Part shown: positions 21,258 through 31,000 of the stretch, one piece after another | Layout: every line of letters starts with the position of its first letter | Numbering within the stretch: the first letter of the stretch is position 1 | NCBI GenBank assembly: GCA_965644315.1 | Contig: CBFFRQ010000186.1 | Location: 1-43,554, forward strand | DNA: 43,554 nt | Direction of reading: 5' to 3' | Origin: Caecitellus pseudoparvulus | Lineage: Eukaryota; Bigyra: Bicosoecida | Notes under the pieces: model-generated | The model's database searches: none | Told to the model about the DNA's origin: nothing | What the model saw: only the letters and a program-made list of their open reading frames with translations | Made by a program: the position numbers and the translations under genes

Positions 21258-23131
21258 ATGATGCCTGGAGGCACCCTGCGGGACCGCATGAACGCAACAC
21301 AGCTGCGCATTACAATGGACCAGATCCATGCAGCCGCCAACCCGGCCGAGGAGCAGGTGGGTGTGCTCTGTGTCCACTTGTGTGCGCTGCCCTCCTGGTG
21401 CACTGCACCTTGCCGCCCGTTACGAAGCACAGGCTCTGGCGGAGCAGCTGATGAACGCAACGCCGACTTCCAGTGTCGTCTCGGATGATGACTTGTTTGA
21501 TGGCCCCGCGGGCTTCTCGAGCGGCTTTGCGAACACCTCGGGAGTCAGTGGCTCATCGGTAAGCTTCGTGGCATGGCGTTTCGCGTCGCGCTGCATCTCG
21601 GCACTCCACTCACACTCACCACCCCACCGCGACGCCACGGCACAGTCCCCAACAGACGGAGGACTTTCATTGGCTGTGCCCACTCCCCGGCCTGCACAGC
21701 GCAGCGCCTCTCCTGACTTTGAGAAGCAGGCCGTGCCAGCTTCAGCCACACCCCGCACATCTGCCCTCAGCGCCAGCATCGCCGCTGACCGCGCCCGGGA
21801 CGGCGTCATGCAGGTGCACCAGTTCAGTAGCGAAGCCGGGGACTGGGTGCAGGTGCCCATGGCCACTGCCGTGGCCGCAGCCACCCCCAGCCAGAGGAAG
21901 CCGCCCCCCTCCCACCCCAAGCGACACCCCAGGCGCCCCTGATGTCGACTCGGCGCCACCCCCCCCCCCCCACACCGCCCAGTCATCCATTTCCTCCCTA
22001 CCAAGCCTGGCCCCCGCCACGGGCATGCAGTACCGTTGGCAAATGACGCAAATGCTAGCCTCTTGCTCCGTGGGCGAGGTGCTCCGCGGCCTCGTTCGCC
22101 TCTGCAACCAGCAAGGCGGCTGCTGGTTGTTGCCAGGGCAGCAGCCAGCACCTGCTGCAGACCAGTCTTCCTGTGGCGCCGCGTCCAGCGCCTTCCAGCT
22201 GCGTGTCGCCGAGGACGGCGAGGCGGACTTCGACTTCCCCTGCCTCCCCCGCGCCGCCAAAGTGGCCGGGCTGGGGGAAGAGGAATTCGCCGTGTGCAGC
22301 GCCGACAGCCAGCAGGAGGTGCTGCAAGTGCGCCTGCACCATACGACGTCCAAGGCAGGCAAACCCGTTCTGCGGCTCTTCTTCCGCCACCCGCCTCCGC
22401 CGGGCACAGAGGTGTTCGACCCGTCCCCTGTGCCCAGGGGAACGGGCTCCACGCCCACACCCTCGCCCACCGCCTGCCCTTCGTCAGCTGCTCCGGAACA
22501 TGCCCACACCAGCGCCGGTGCACCTACCCAACCCGCCGTCCCCACCGCCCAGCCCCTCCGACTGTGGTCCAGGTCAGGGGAAGTCTTCACACCCGTCCCA
22601 GTGCAGGCCACGCCTGCAGCCCAAACTTCACCCGCCCGACACCAAGACGCGCCAGCGTTCGCACTATCAGACAGCGAAGACACGAGCCCAGAGGGCGATG
22701 GCAGCGGCAGTGGCAGCGGCGCTGAGGAGGAGGAGGTGGAGACGGGCGGCCGCGGTAGCCACACGGGCCTGCAAGTGACGTACACGTCAGCGGGTGGCGA
22801 GGGGGGGAGCTTTGGTGGGGCGCTGGGCAGTGTGGCTGCAGTGCCCATGGGGCGGGAGGGTGCCGGACACCTCGCTGCGCACACAGCCCAAGTGGGCGCA
22901 CCCGGCGGCGCAGACATGATGCGTCAAATTGCAGAGTACCGCAGAGCGCGGTACGGCAGACAGCCGCCAGCTAGCGAACAAGGGGTGCCTGCAGTGCTGG
23001 GCAAGCTGGCAGCAGGCCTGTCAGCCGAGCCCCGGCGCAGGCAGTTGCTGGAGAGTGACGAGGATGCGCTGGCAGCTGCCATCGCAGCTGTGGACGGCAC
23101 GGGGTCACAGGCAGCTGCGCCCTCGCTCTGA
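21258..23131 (+). CDS. unrecognised Pro/Ser-rich acidic protein, one frame break
   Basis: Exons 21258-21356, 21433-21558 and 21646-23131 (introns 76 and 87 nt). The first ATG pair is at 21258. The N-terminus (LRDRMNATQLRITMDQIHAA) is helical. The middle holds a small folded-looking patch (about 22195-22400) with EEFAVCSADSQQEVLQVRLH. The rest is disordered, with an acidic Ser/Glu patch (LSDSEDTSPEGDG) and a charged helical end with LLESDEDALAAAIAA. Exon 3 begins in one frame and hits TGA at 21940-21942, while the long downstream frame is shifted by one. Dropping one C from the C6 run at 21904-21909 restores 569 residues. A 184-nt intron 21847-22030 would also restore frame, but it is longer than the other introns here. 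No function can be assigned. Confidence 0.66.
21959..21971 (+). repeat. C13 homopolymer
   Basis: Thirteen consecutive C within the coding region, read as a run of prolines. It is the longest homopolymer noticed and a likely place for length error or polymorphism. It cannot itself explain the frame break of this gene, because the zero-frame stop at 21940-21942 lies upstream of it. Confidence 0.9.
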
Positions 23132-23474
23132 TCTTGCCTGGCCCGGCAGTAATGCACATGTACATGTAGAGGGGGGTTGCCCCAGTCCCCTGCTGCTGGA
23201 GCCAGGCGGGGGCAAGCACGGGATGAAACGTGCCAGGTGCATTGCGGAGAGTCGAGCCACGTGCTCTAAACAGGCTGCCAAGTGCTGGCGTCACGGCACC
23301 AGCGCACAGGCCCCATTTGTGCAAGGCTTTGCTGCGTGAGCAAGCCTGCAGCCGCTGGATCATTTGAAGAGGTTGCCTGTTGTCCTGTGTGGGCTGCGGG
23401 CCAGACTCCCAACCAGCTTGCTCGGCCAGCTCAAAGTGTGGGCCCACATTCAGTGGACCAAAGAGCACATGCTA
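23132..23474. other. convergent intergenic region
   Basis: Lies between the stop of the unrecognised gene on plus (23131) and the stop of LSM5 on minus (23475), so it holds the two 3' UTRs. No gene, repeat or RNA was recognised. Confidence 0.5.
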
Positions 23475-24071
23475 TCACTGTGCCGAAACAGTGGCCGTCT
23501 CTGGACTGCCGCCTGGCACCATCTGCGCCGGAGAGAGAACGTGACCAATTTGCACAGCAAGCCCCGAGCACCCCGCCGCGGTAGGCGCCGATACGCACCA
23601 TGGTGACGTGGTTGCCGTTCAGGAGGATCTGGTCCAGCTTCTCGGTCGTGGTTCCTGACGCTGTCGTCTTGCTGTTGCGCAGCACAAATGCATGAGAAGT
23701 GGTAAGGCCAAACAACTCGTGCACGCGGTACGCCACTCACTACTCCGTCACGTCTTCAAGCACCATGTTCACAAAGTCATCGAAGCCCTTCAGTGTCCCC
23801 ACAAACTCGCGGTCGCCACGAAGAATTACCCACAGCTTGGACTGTGCAGCGGGGAGGGCAGGTGCTGCAGAGATAATGGATGCCACTGGCCAACGTGCGG
23901 AAATAGCCTCACCCCAATGCACTTGCCCACAAGCTCTGCGAGAGGGAGGGGAGGGAAAAGCATGAGGAAGCTATGAACAGCACTAATATCACCACAGCCC
24001 GTATCCTGCGGCGTTCACGTACCCAAGGGGAGCAGCTGGGGCAGCCCTGTCGAGGAACCGGAGTCTGCCAT
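23475..24071 (-). CDS. LSM5: U6 snRNA-associated Sm-like protein LSm5
   Basis: Five exons on minus: 24071-24023, 23935-23913, 23841-23741, 23671-23599 and 23522-23475, with introns of 87, 71, 69 and 76 nt. All junctions keep frame and give 97 residues, close to the usual 90 or so. The order is LSm5-like throughout: [15 protein letters not shown] at the N-terminus, the Sm1 motif ([20 protein letters not shown]), [11 protein letters not shown], then the Sm2 part [19 protein letters not shown]. LSm5 is part of the LSm1-7 ring (cytoplasmic mRNA decapping) and the LSm2-8 ring (U6 snRNA in splicing). The residues around the second beta turn are typical of LSm5 rather than other LSm proteins. It is the most intron-dense gene of the window, with four introns in under 600 nt. 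Confidence 0.96.
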
Positions 24072-24500
24072 GTCTGGCGTGCAAACAAGCAGTTGCGAAT
24101 CGCCGGAGATGGAGGTAACGAACTTGTCACGAAGCAGGTGGTCAGTCTCGGGTGGGTGTGTTCTTGTTTGAAAATTGTGGATTTGCACACATCCTACGTT
24201 GGGTGTGCACGGGGCCGGGTAACGCTGTGAGCTGCTGTTTGCAAGGTCTAGACGAGGCGTGGGTGTTTTCGCAAAAATCTCCGCCGAAAAAACTCAAATT
24301 TGCAGGAAAAGCCCCCGATCAGACTGCGTCCAATTGTTTACACGATGTACAGGCCCAAGTAAGCGCCTTTGCATTCTGCTTGATCGATCAGAGGCGCCTT
24401 TCGTGTGGATTTCACCTGCCGCCTGTCTGCTTGGGGCCAAAGCGCAGATTCTTACGCACGGCTGCGGGAAGCTCGTTAGAGGGAGTCGGCCTTCACAAGC
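24072..24500. promoter_or_regulatory. divergent promoter region
   Basis: About 430 nt between LSM5 (minus) and the L-type lectin (plus), both starting away from it. It is the most A/T-rich intergenic stretch seen here, with an A-rich patch at about 24273-24310. No specific element can be named. Confidence 0.45.
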
Positions 24501-25945
24501 ATGGGCGCTGTAAATCTTCTAGGCGCGCTTGTAGCTTGTAGCGTCGCTGGTTTCGTTGGAGCAGGTGCGCTGCGTGTGCTGAAACTCCCTGCGTTTCTCC
24601 GTCTCTCCGGCACACACCTGGACTGCAATGCGCACAGACTTTGCGTATACGACGTTCAACGACACCTCTGGGCTTGTATTCCTTGGCTCAGCAACAACAA
24701 GCGACTGCTCTGGGGGAGCGACCGTAAGGTTCCCAAGCTCCCGGTCCTGTCTCGACTGCCAGGCACTGGTGAACTCTTGCATGTCCTTCGCAGCATCCGT
24801 ACCAGCCGAGGCACGGCAGTGCAGACGGCAGCGGGCGCATTCCTGGCCTGATTGTAAGTGCAGGGTGCCACAACCATGCTCTTCAAGGCTGAAAGTGCGA
24901 GCGTTTGGCCCTGCTTCCCTCGCAGTCCGAGGGTGTCACCACGCACACGTCGTACGAGACGAGCACCAACGACCCCAGCGACAGTGACTACATCGCGTCA
25001 GCCTTGTCAGTGTTTGGCCACCGCGAGGCGTTCGCAGAGTCGCCAGACCCGCGGCGCTGTGATCTGCGCATGAGGTATGGACAGCTCTCGGTCACGCCGC
25101 ACTAAACCGCGCAGCACCCCCTGCGCGACACCCACAGGCTCACTCCATCCAAACCATACAAGCAAGGAGCTGTCTGGCGAAGGTCACCGGTGCCGTTGTC
25201 AGGGGGCTTTGAGGCAGGGTTTTCGTTTCAGATCTCAGACCATTCCCGCGTCTGCCGAAGGGTGCGCGATAAGGCCTTCAGCACTCGCTTGTACGAATCA
25301 TGTATGGTGCACGGAGGGGATGGATTTGCATTCGTTCTGCACAACGATGCCAACCGCACGGAGGCGCTCGGGGTGGACGGGGAGCGCTTGGGCTACACTG
25401 GCATCCGCAACGCCATCGCAGTGGAGTTCGACACGTGGTACAACCCAGACATTGGCGACCTGTTCCACGACCACATTAGTCTGCAGGCCTCAGGCCCCCT
25501 AGCACCACTGGCCTCCAACCAGTCACAGCTGATGGGGGCAGCGAGGCCCCACCCCCTCGCAGATGGGAGGGTGCACAGCGTCAAACTGCAATACTTCCCG
25601 CACCTGAAGTATGAGCTGCTCCAGCACTTTTCCGCCACCCCCCAGTTGGTCCCTTTTCTCAAAGATGCAGGCGAATCACGTCGCATTGGCACCTTTGTTG
25701 TATACATCGACAACATGACTGCACCCTTGACAGCGGTGCCCATCAACCTGAACGTGGCAATGGACCTGCCCGACGGTCAAGCGTATGTTGGGTTCACAGC
25801 CTCCACTGGAAAAGCGTGGGAGCGGCACGACATGTTGTCATGGTACTTTTGCGAGTATCCAGGCTGTCCTAGGAGTGGCCTGGGCCTGGTGGATTGGCAA
25901 GCGACCCTTGATTTCATGGATGAGGATGAAGTGAACCCTCGATGA
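24501..25945 (+). CDS. secreted L-type (legume-like) lectin, one unresolved junction
   Basis: Exons 24501-24564, 24638-24853, 24926-25074 and 25138-25945. Exon 1 is a signal peptide (MGAVNLLGALVACSVAGFVG). The lectin fold starts at DFAYTTFNDTSGLVFLGSA and continues after a Cys-rich insert with RLTPSKPYKQGAVW, GDGFAFVLHND, then the metal-site strand IAVEFDTWYNPDIGDLF and a final AYVGFTASTG.AWERHDMLSW, all hallmarks of L-type lectins. The Glu, Asp and Asn of EFDTWYN are the expected Ca2+/Mn2+ ligands. There is no C-terminal membrane segment, so it is probably secreted or luminal rather than an ERGIC-53-type cargo receptor. Exon 2 ends at a strong donor (gtaagt at 24854), but its frame does not match exon 3; one base too many in exon 2, or a weaker donor at 24799 or 24769, would solve this. 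Confidence 0.87.
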
Positions 25946-26116
25946 AGCAATGCAGCGCCTTGCGCACACCCCCCCTCTCACAAAATGCAAAAACGGAAGA
26001 TATGCAACCAAGTCGACACTTCATGTTTGCAAGCCATGAATCTGCTGAAGTGGCGACCCGTCCCCATTGCCATTCTGTAGGCGCCGCATGTGCCAACTCG
26101 CCGGCGCAAGTTCAGA

Positions 26117-27855
26117 ATGGCGCCTGGTCAGAGCCAGGGCCCGGTCCTCGTGCTGTGCGCGGCGACCCTTGCCTGCACTTTCCTCTGTAGCGTCCATTCC
26201 TTCAATGTCACATTGAGGGCGCCATCGCAGGGGGACTGGATTGCGGGTGACGAGGTCACCGCGGAATTTGAAGTGTGGCGTTTGCACGGCGAGCAAGTGA
26301 GCAACGCCCTCATCCGCTTGGATGGCAAGTACCAGCCCTTCTGCAACATTGATCTGACGGACATGGCTGAGTCTGTGGTGGTGCAGTGCACTCTCCGGCT
26401 GGAAGCACCTCAAGTGCACTGGCTCCGAGTCTTCGTCTTCTCAGGGCAAGGCACGAGCTTCAAACAGCACAGCATCGTCTTCACGCAGATTCCTGCAGGC
26501 CTGCGTCAACCCCAGCCCTGGTGGTCAGGGCGGCTCCCAACCAATCACGTTGGTGCTGGCGACTGGCTTGACGGCTTCCGCTCCAAACGAAGCGACAAGC
26601 TAAAGCCTCCTGCGATGCTACCGACAGGGGAAGATGTCGTAGCTGCTGCAAGCAACCAAGTGAGCAGAGCTCCGGAGGAGTGCCGAGTCCAGCACTCGAA
26701 TGCGTCTGCCCCCCTCTTGTGCACCTCGGCCTTCCACACAAGATCCCGCTCCAAGCTTCTTGGGCCACAGTGGACCAGTGCATGGAGGCGTGTCAGCGTC
26801 GCACAGTGGATTCAGCAAGGTGCAACGCCAACGTGTGCGGCAGCCTCCACTCTCGCTGCAACTTTCGCCACAGAGAGTTCAGCACAGCACGTGTACGACA
26901 CGATTCAATCGTTGAAGGCACAGGACGCAAGTCTCGGCGTTGTCGTGTTTGTGTACGGTGCTGCTGAGCCCTGGTGGGAGACGGAGCAGTGGATGACTGT
27001 CCCCTGCATCCGCTTCGTTGTGTTGCCGGGCCACATGCGACTGTGGTTCCTGAAGCACTTCCTGACGCCAGAGACCTTGCAAAGTTGGTCCTGGCTTCCC
27101 ACGAACGAGGCCCACCCCCACTCCACGTGGTGTTCTTCGATGATGACGTGGACGTGTCCCGGCTCCAGCTGCCTGGCTTCATCGCAACCATGCACCGACT
27201 GGGCATCCACCTGGCACAGCCTGCCCACGATGCATCCTCAGAGACGTCACACGCGCTGCTCTTTGCTGGTGCCCACGGAACATCAAGCCCTGGCTCCTTC
27301 TCTACTTTTGTGGAGTGTGGGCCGGTTGTGGTTGCAGAGCTTGAAACCTTCAACTGCATGATGGAGGTTGTGAATGAGTTTGGCGTCTCAGGCTACGGCT
27401 TCGACTTCTTATGGCCCGCACTCTGTGCACCCCACACCACCGCACTTCTGCATAACTTCACCATTCGTCACTTGAACAGGCAAGGGCTCTCAGCCAAGCC
27501 AAATGCCATGGGCCAGATGGCTGCCGATGGCATCGCAGCCCTCGCAGGGGCGTCGTTGGCTGGCCTGCTGCCAGACTTAGAGTGGGTGGCGCCAATGATG
27601 GGAGCCATCCGAACATCAGCACGGAAAACTATCCAGCGCATCTTGCAGTACTGCCCTGAAACCCGACAAAACTCTGACGAGGACCAGTGCACAGCGAGCG
27701 TCGTTGCCGCGCACCAGGCCGGCACTGCTCTGTCAGCAAGCAAGGCCCCGGGTCGCTGGAATCAGCACCAGCGCCCCATCTTGTTCCCCAACAAGACTAC
27801 CTCCTTTCCTTGGGGCGAACTTGTCATGGGGCCGTCAGTGGAGGCAGCTCGATGA
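26117..27855 (+). CDS. DUF707-like secretory glycosyltransferase, one frame break
   Basis: A single exon. ATG 26117 starts a signal peptide (core about residues 10-27, ending near CSVHS). Residues 29-130 look like an Ig-type beta sandwich (VTAEFEVWRLHGEQVSNALI). The catalytic-looking part has GHMRLWFLKHFLTPE, then LHVVFFDDDVDVSRLQLPGF, the arrangement of DUF707 proteins where an acidic D-D-D cluster probably binds the nucleotide sugar and metal. FVECGPVVVAELETFNCM and GYGFDFLWPALCAP match the later DUF707 blocks. The first and second parts are in different frames: about one base is missing near 27075-27085, just before the DDD motif. With it the protein has 579 residues. It sits between a lectin and an adhesion-like secreted protein on the same strand. 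The DUF707 link rests on motif order seen by eye. Confidence 0.72.
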
Positions 27856-28068
27856 ACTGCTGCGGCTCCTGTGCAGGCCTACACCTTGACTTCTAGCGCT
27901 GACAAATCCATTCATCAGTATACTTTGATACCACAAGGTGTGGAGACACATGTCAATGCATTGTGAGGGCTGCATAGGTCCCCTCCTGGCACTGGGGTGA
28001 GCCCCCACCCTCCTGCGTTTCTACATGAAACGCGACGCACAACGCCAGCTCGCACATACCTGACAAGC

Positions 28069-31000
28069 ATGCCTGGGAGCCGAGCAAAGCGCTGCTTAGT
28101 GTTCTTTGCATCCTTTTCATATGCGTTAGCCACCCAGCTGCGCATCACTGAAGTCATGGTGGCCTCCCGCATGCAGCACCGCGACTTGAACGTGAGCTGG
28201 GTGGAGGTCACAAACTTCGGGCACCAGCCGTGGAACCTGACAGGGGCCTCCCTTTCCACTGGGGACCACGTGAACAAGAACAACAGCGTGTACAGCGAAA
28301 TAATACTGCAGCCCTTCCGCTCCGCACTTTTACACAGCGGGCTTGACGACAAGAAGGTGGACCAGGCGGTGCGGGAGGCGTGGGGGCTGCCATCTGACAC
28401 GCTGGTGGTCGGTGTGCGGCCCTTCCGCCCCGATGCCGAGCCGCTTCACCTTTCAAGGGAAGCTACAGGGATGGTGACTCTCTTTGATGCAGGCGGGGTG
28501 CTTGTCTCGCGGGTTTCGTGGAGCTCCACGGCGCGGCCCGGTGTCGCGATGCAATGGTCAGCGCAAGGGGAGGCATTCGGGGAGGCTGCGGCAGGGGAGC
28601 TCGGGGCCTGGGAAAGCAGCAGCAACTCTAGCTCCGAACGCGATGTGGGCTCGCCTGCCCTGTACGCCGTTGCTGCAGTCGATGCAGTGCCTGGTTCAGC
28701 TGGCTTGGACCCACAGAGCGGCATTCAGTTCGGCCGCAGTTTCGTGGTCTCGCGTCCCCCACGTCCGGATGCGACGCCTCTGTACACCTTGACTGACTTC
28801 ACGCGCCAAACATCAAGACCCCTTTTGGACCCACAAATCCCAGGGACCACTTCTCATTCACTGCTCGAGTGGGACTCATGGCTCCTCTTTGCAGCCAACA
28901 CGTCGCAGCACGGAGACGAGGTGTGGGCGTGGCACGGTCACACGAATGCGTTCTTCCCATCTCCCCCCGAGATGCAATTCGACATCGTCCCAGGGCCACA
29001 GTCTTCATCTCCTGCCTTCTTCACAGCGTTTGATGGTTCGGTTTTCTTCGCCGCGTCCACGAAGGAGGGCCGACGGGAGCTTCACTTTCTATCCCACTCC
29101 CCAGTCTCGGAAAGCCTGGCCCTGACCAACCTGGACGCAGCCGACAAGCAAGTGGAGGCTGGCGGTTCGCCCGCTCAGGATCCGTACGACCTTATGCATG
29201 TCCCACCCCCTTCTGCACGAGCATCTGCAACCGATGTCGGCTGGCTGGTGTTTGGCGCCACGTCAGCCGCTGGCGGAACGGAGCCGTGGTTTCTTGCTGG
29301 GTCTTCGACGGTGCCCGTCATGCTGGCTGATGTGTGCCCTGGCCCATGCAGCTCTGCCCCAACCGGTTGGGTGCGATGGCGCTCTTCCCTCCTGTTCACG
29401 GCCGATGATGGCGTTCACGGCTCTGAGCTTTGGCGATACACCGGTGACATGGCAGGGCCAGCAGTGCTTGGGACAGACCTGCACATGGCAGCAGACATCG
29501 AGGCAGGGGCAGCTTCCAGCTCCCCCCGCTCAGGGGTCGTCTGGCGAGACACCTTCCTCTTCATAGCCGACACGGCAGCGCATGGTACTGAAGTTTGGGC
29601 GTGGAATGGCGAGGATGCTCCGCAGATTCTGTTCGAAGTGCAGCGAGGACCCTCAGACTCAGCTGTGCAAGCCCTCACTGAGTACCATGGCGCTATTTTC
29701 TTCACAGCAGTTGGAACAAACTCGGGGCGTGAGGTGTGGACTTGGGAGGGGCAGGGGCGCCCAAGAATGCTGTTCCACCACCCGCCCGCAGGCTCCAGCG
29801 GCCTCGGCAGCGTGCGAAGTGGGGCACACTTCTGGCGCATGCAAGGCGAGCTTTTATGGGCAGCAGATGATGGGCGGCACGGAATTGAGGTCTTCCGAAC
29901 GTACAAGCACCCCGACACGACGGATGCGCTGTGTGTGCCGCTCCAGGAACAGAGCACGCTGGGGGGTGTGTGGGACTTGCGAAGCACGCTGCAGCCAGTC
30001 ACGGAGCAGGCTTGCGCTTTCAAACTTACCGTGCCTGGCTGCGACCATTGTCAGTTGGGGTACTCCATTGCTGTGGACGGCGCTGTCCGCTTTCCTTCGC
30101 AGCTGGTGGCGACATCTATCCTTCAGAACGGCGGCAGAGGGGCAGCGTTCGTCTTCCACCGCCTCGCGCTGACGGATTTCACCGGTCCCAAGGCACCCTT
30201 TCAGTGGACCCTGGCCGCAACGCTCACCGGACTGGACGATCAGCCAGGAGATGCCTGTGGCACTTCTACCGCCTTGTCGGGGCCCTGGCTTGCGGTCGGA
30301 TGCCCCGCCGCGAATGCTTCGGCAGGCCGGGTACATATGTTTCGGTGGGGGCACGGAGCATGGAGACTGTACTCCACACTTCCGTCACCATCGACAATGG
30401 GCGTGCAACCTGAGTTTGGGGCCGCCCTCAGCATGCACGCCCATGGGAGCGGAGCCCCAACTCTGGTCGTTGGTGCGCCGGGAGCGGATGTGGCGGGTGT
30501 TTCAGGCGCAGGGGCCGCGTCAGTGTGGGAGCTCCGCTATGGTCTTTGGGAGCACGTCCAGGTGCTGATGAGTGACACTGCTCAGTCCAGTGGCGAGTTT
30601 GGGGCTGCAGTCGGCTTGCACGGAGGGAATCTGGTCATCGGGGCACCAGGAATGGACGGCGGCTCTGGTGCAGCATTCATGTTCATCCGACTGCCGGAGC
30701 GAGCCGATCCATGGGCAGCACCAGTGAAATCTCGCATCCTCCCCCTTGATGATTCACGATATGGCCACTTTGGTGCCAAGGTTGCCATGGACTCGAATCA
30801 CTTTGCCGTGGCAGCTCCCTCTGCTGCGTCTGGCGCGGGGGCTGTTTGGGTGTACGCTTTTGACGCAGATCTCACGCACGTCGTGCTGCATGAGCGCATC
30901 ACAGCTTTGGATGGGAAGCAGGGGGATGGGTTTGGGGCAAGCGGAGTGGCTGTCGTGTCCCACCCGCCACAGGTTGTGGTGGCAGGGCCAGCTGGCGCCA

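Noticed and set aside
21853-21880. A 28-nt intron that would restore the frame in the 21.3-kb gene
   Set aside because: All other introns placed here are 62-98 nt, and 28 nt is too short for normal splicing; a one-base length error is simpler.
21959-21971. C13 run as the cause of the frame break
   Set aside because: The zero-frame stop at 21940-21942 lies before the run, so changing its length cannot rescue the frame.
21420-22917. Minus-strand open frames of 367 and 391 codons
   Set aside because: They overlap the plus-strand gene at 21258-23131, whose splice sites and composition are better; the minus translation is low-complexity.
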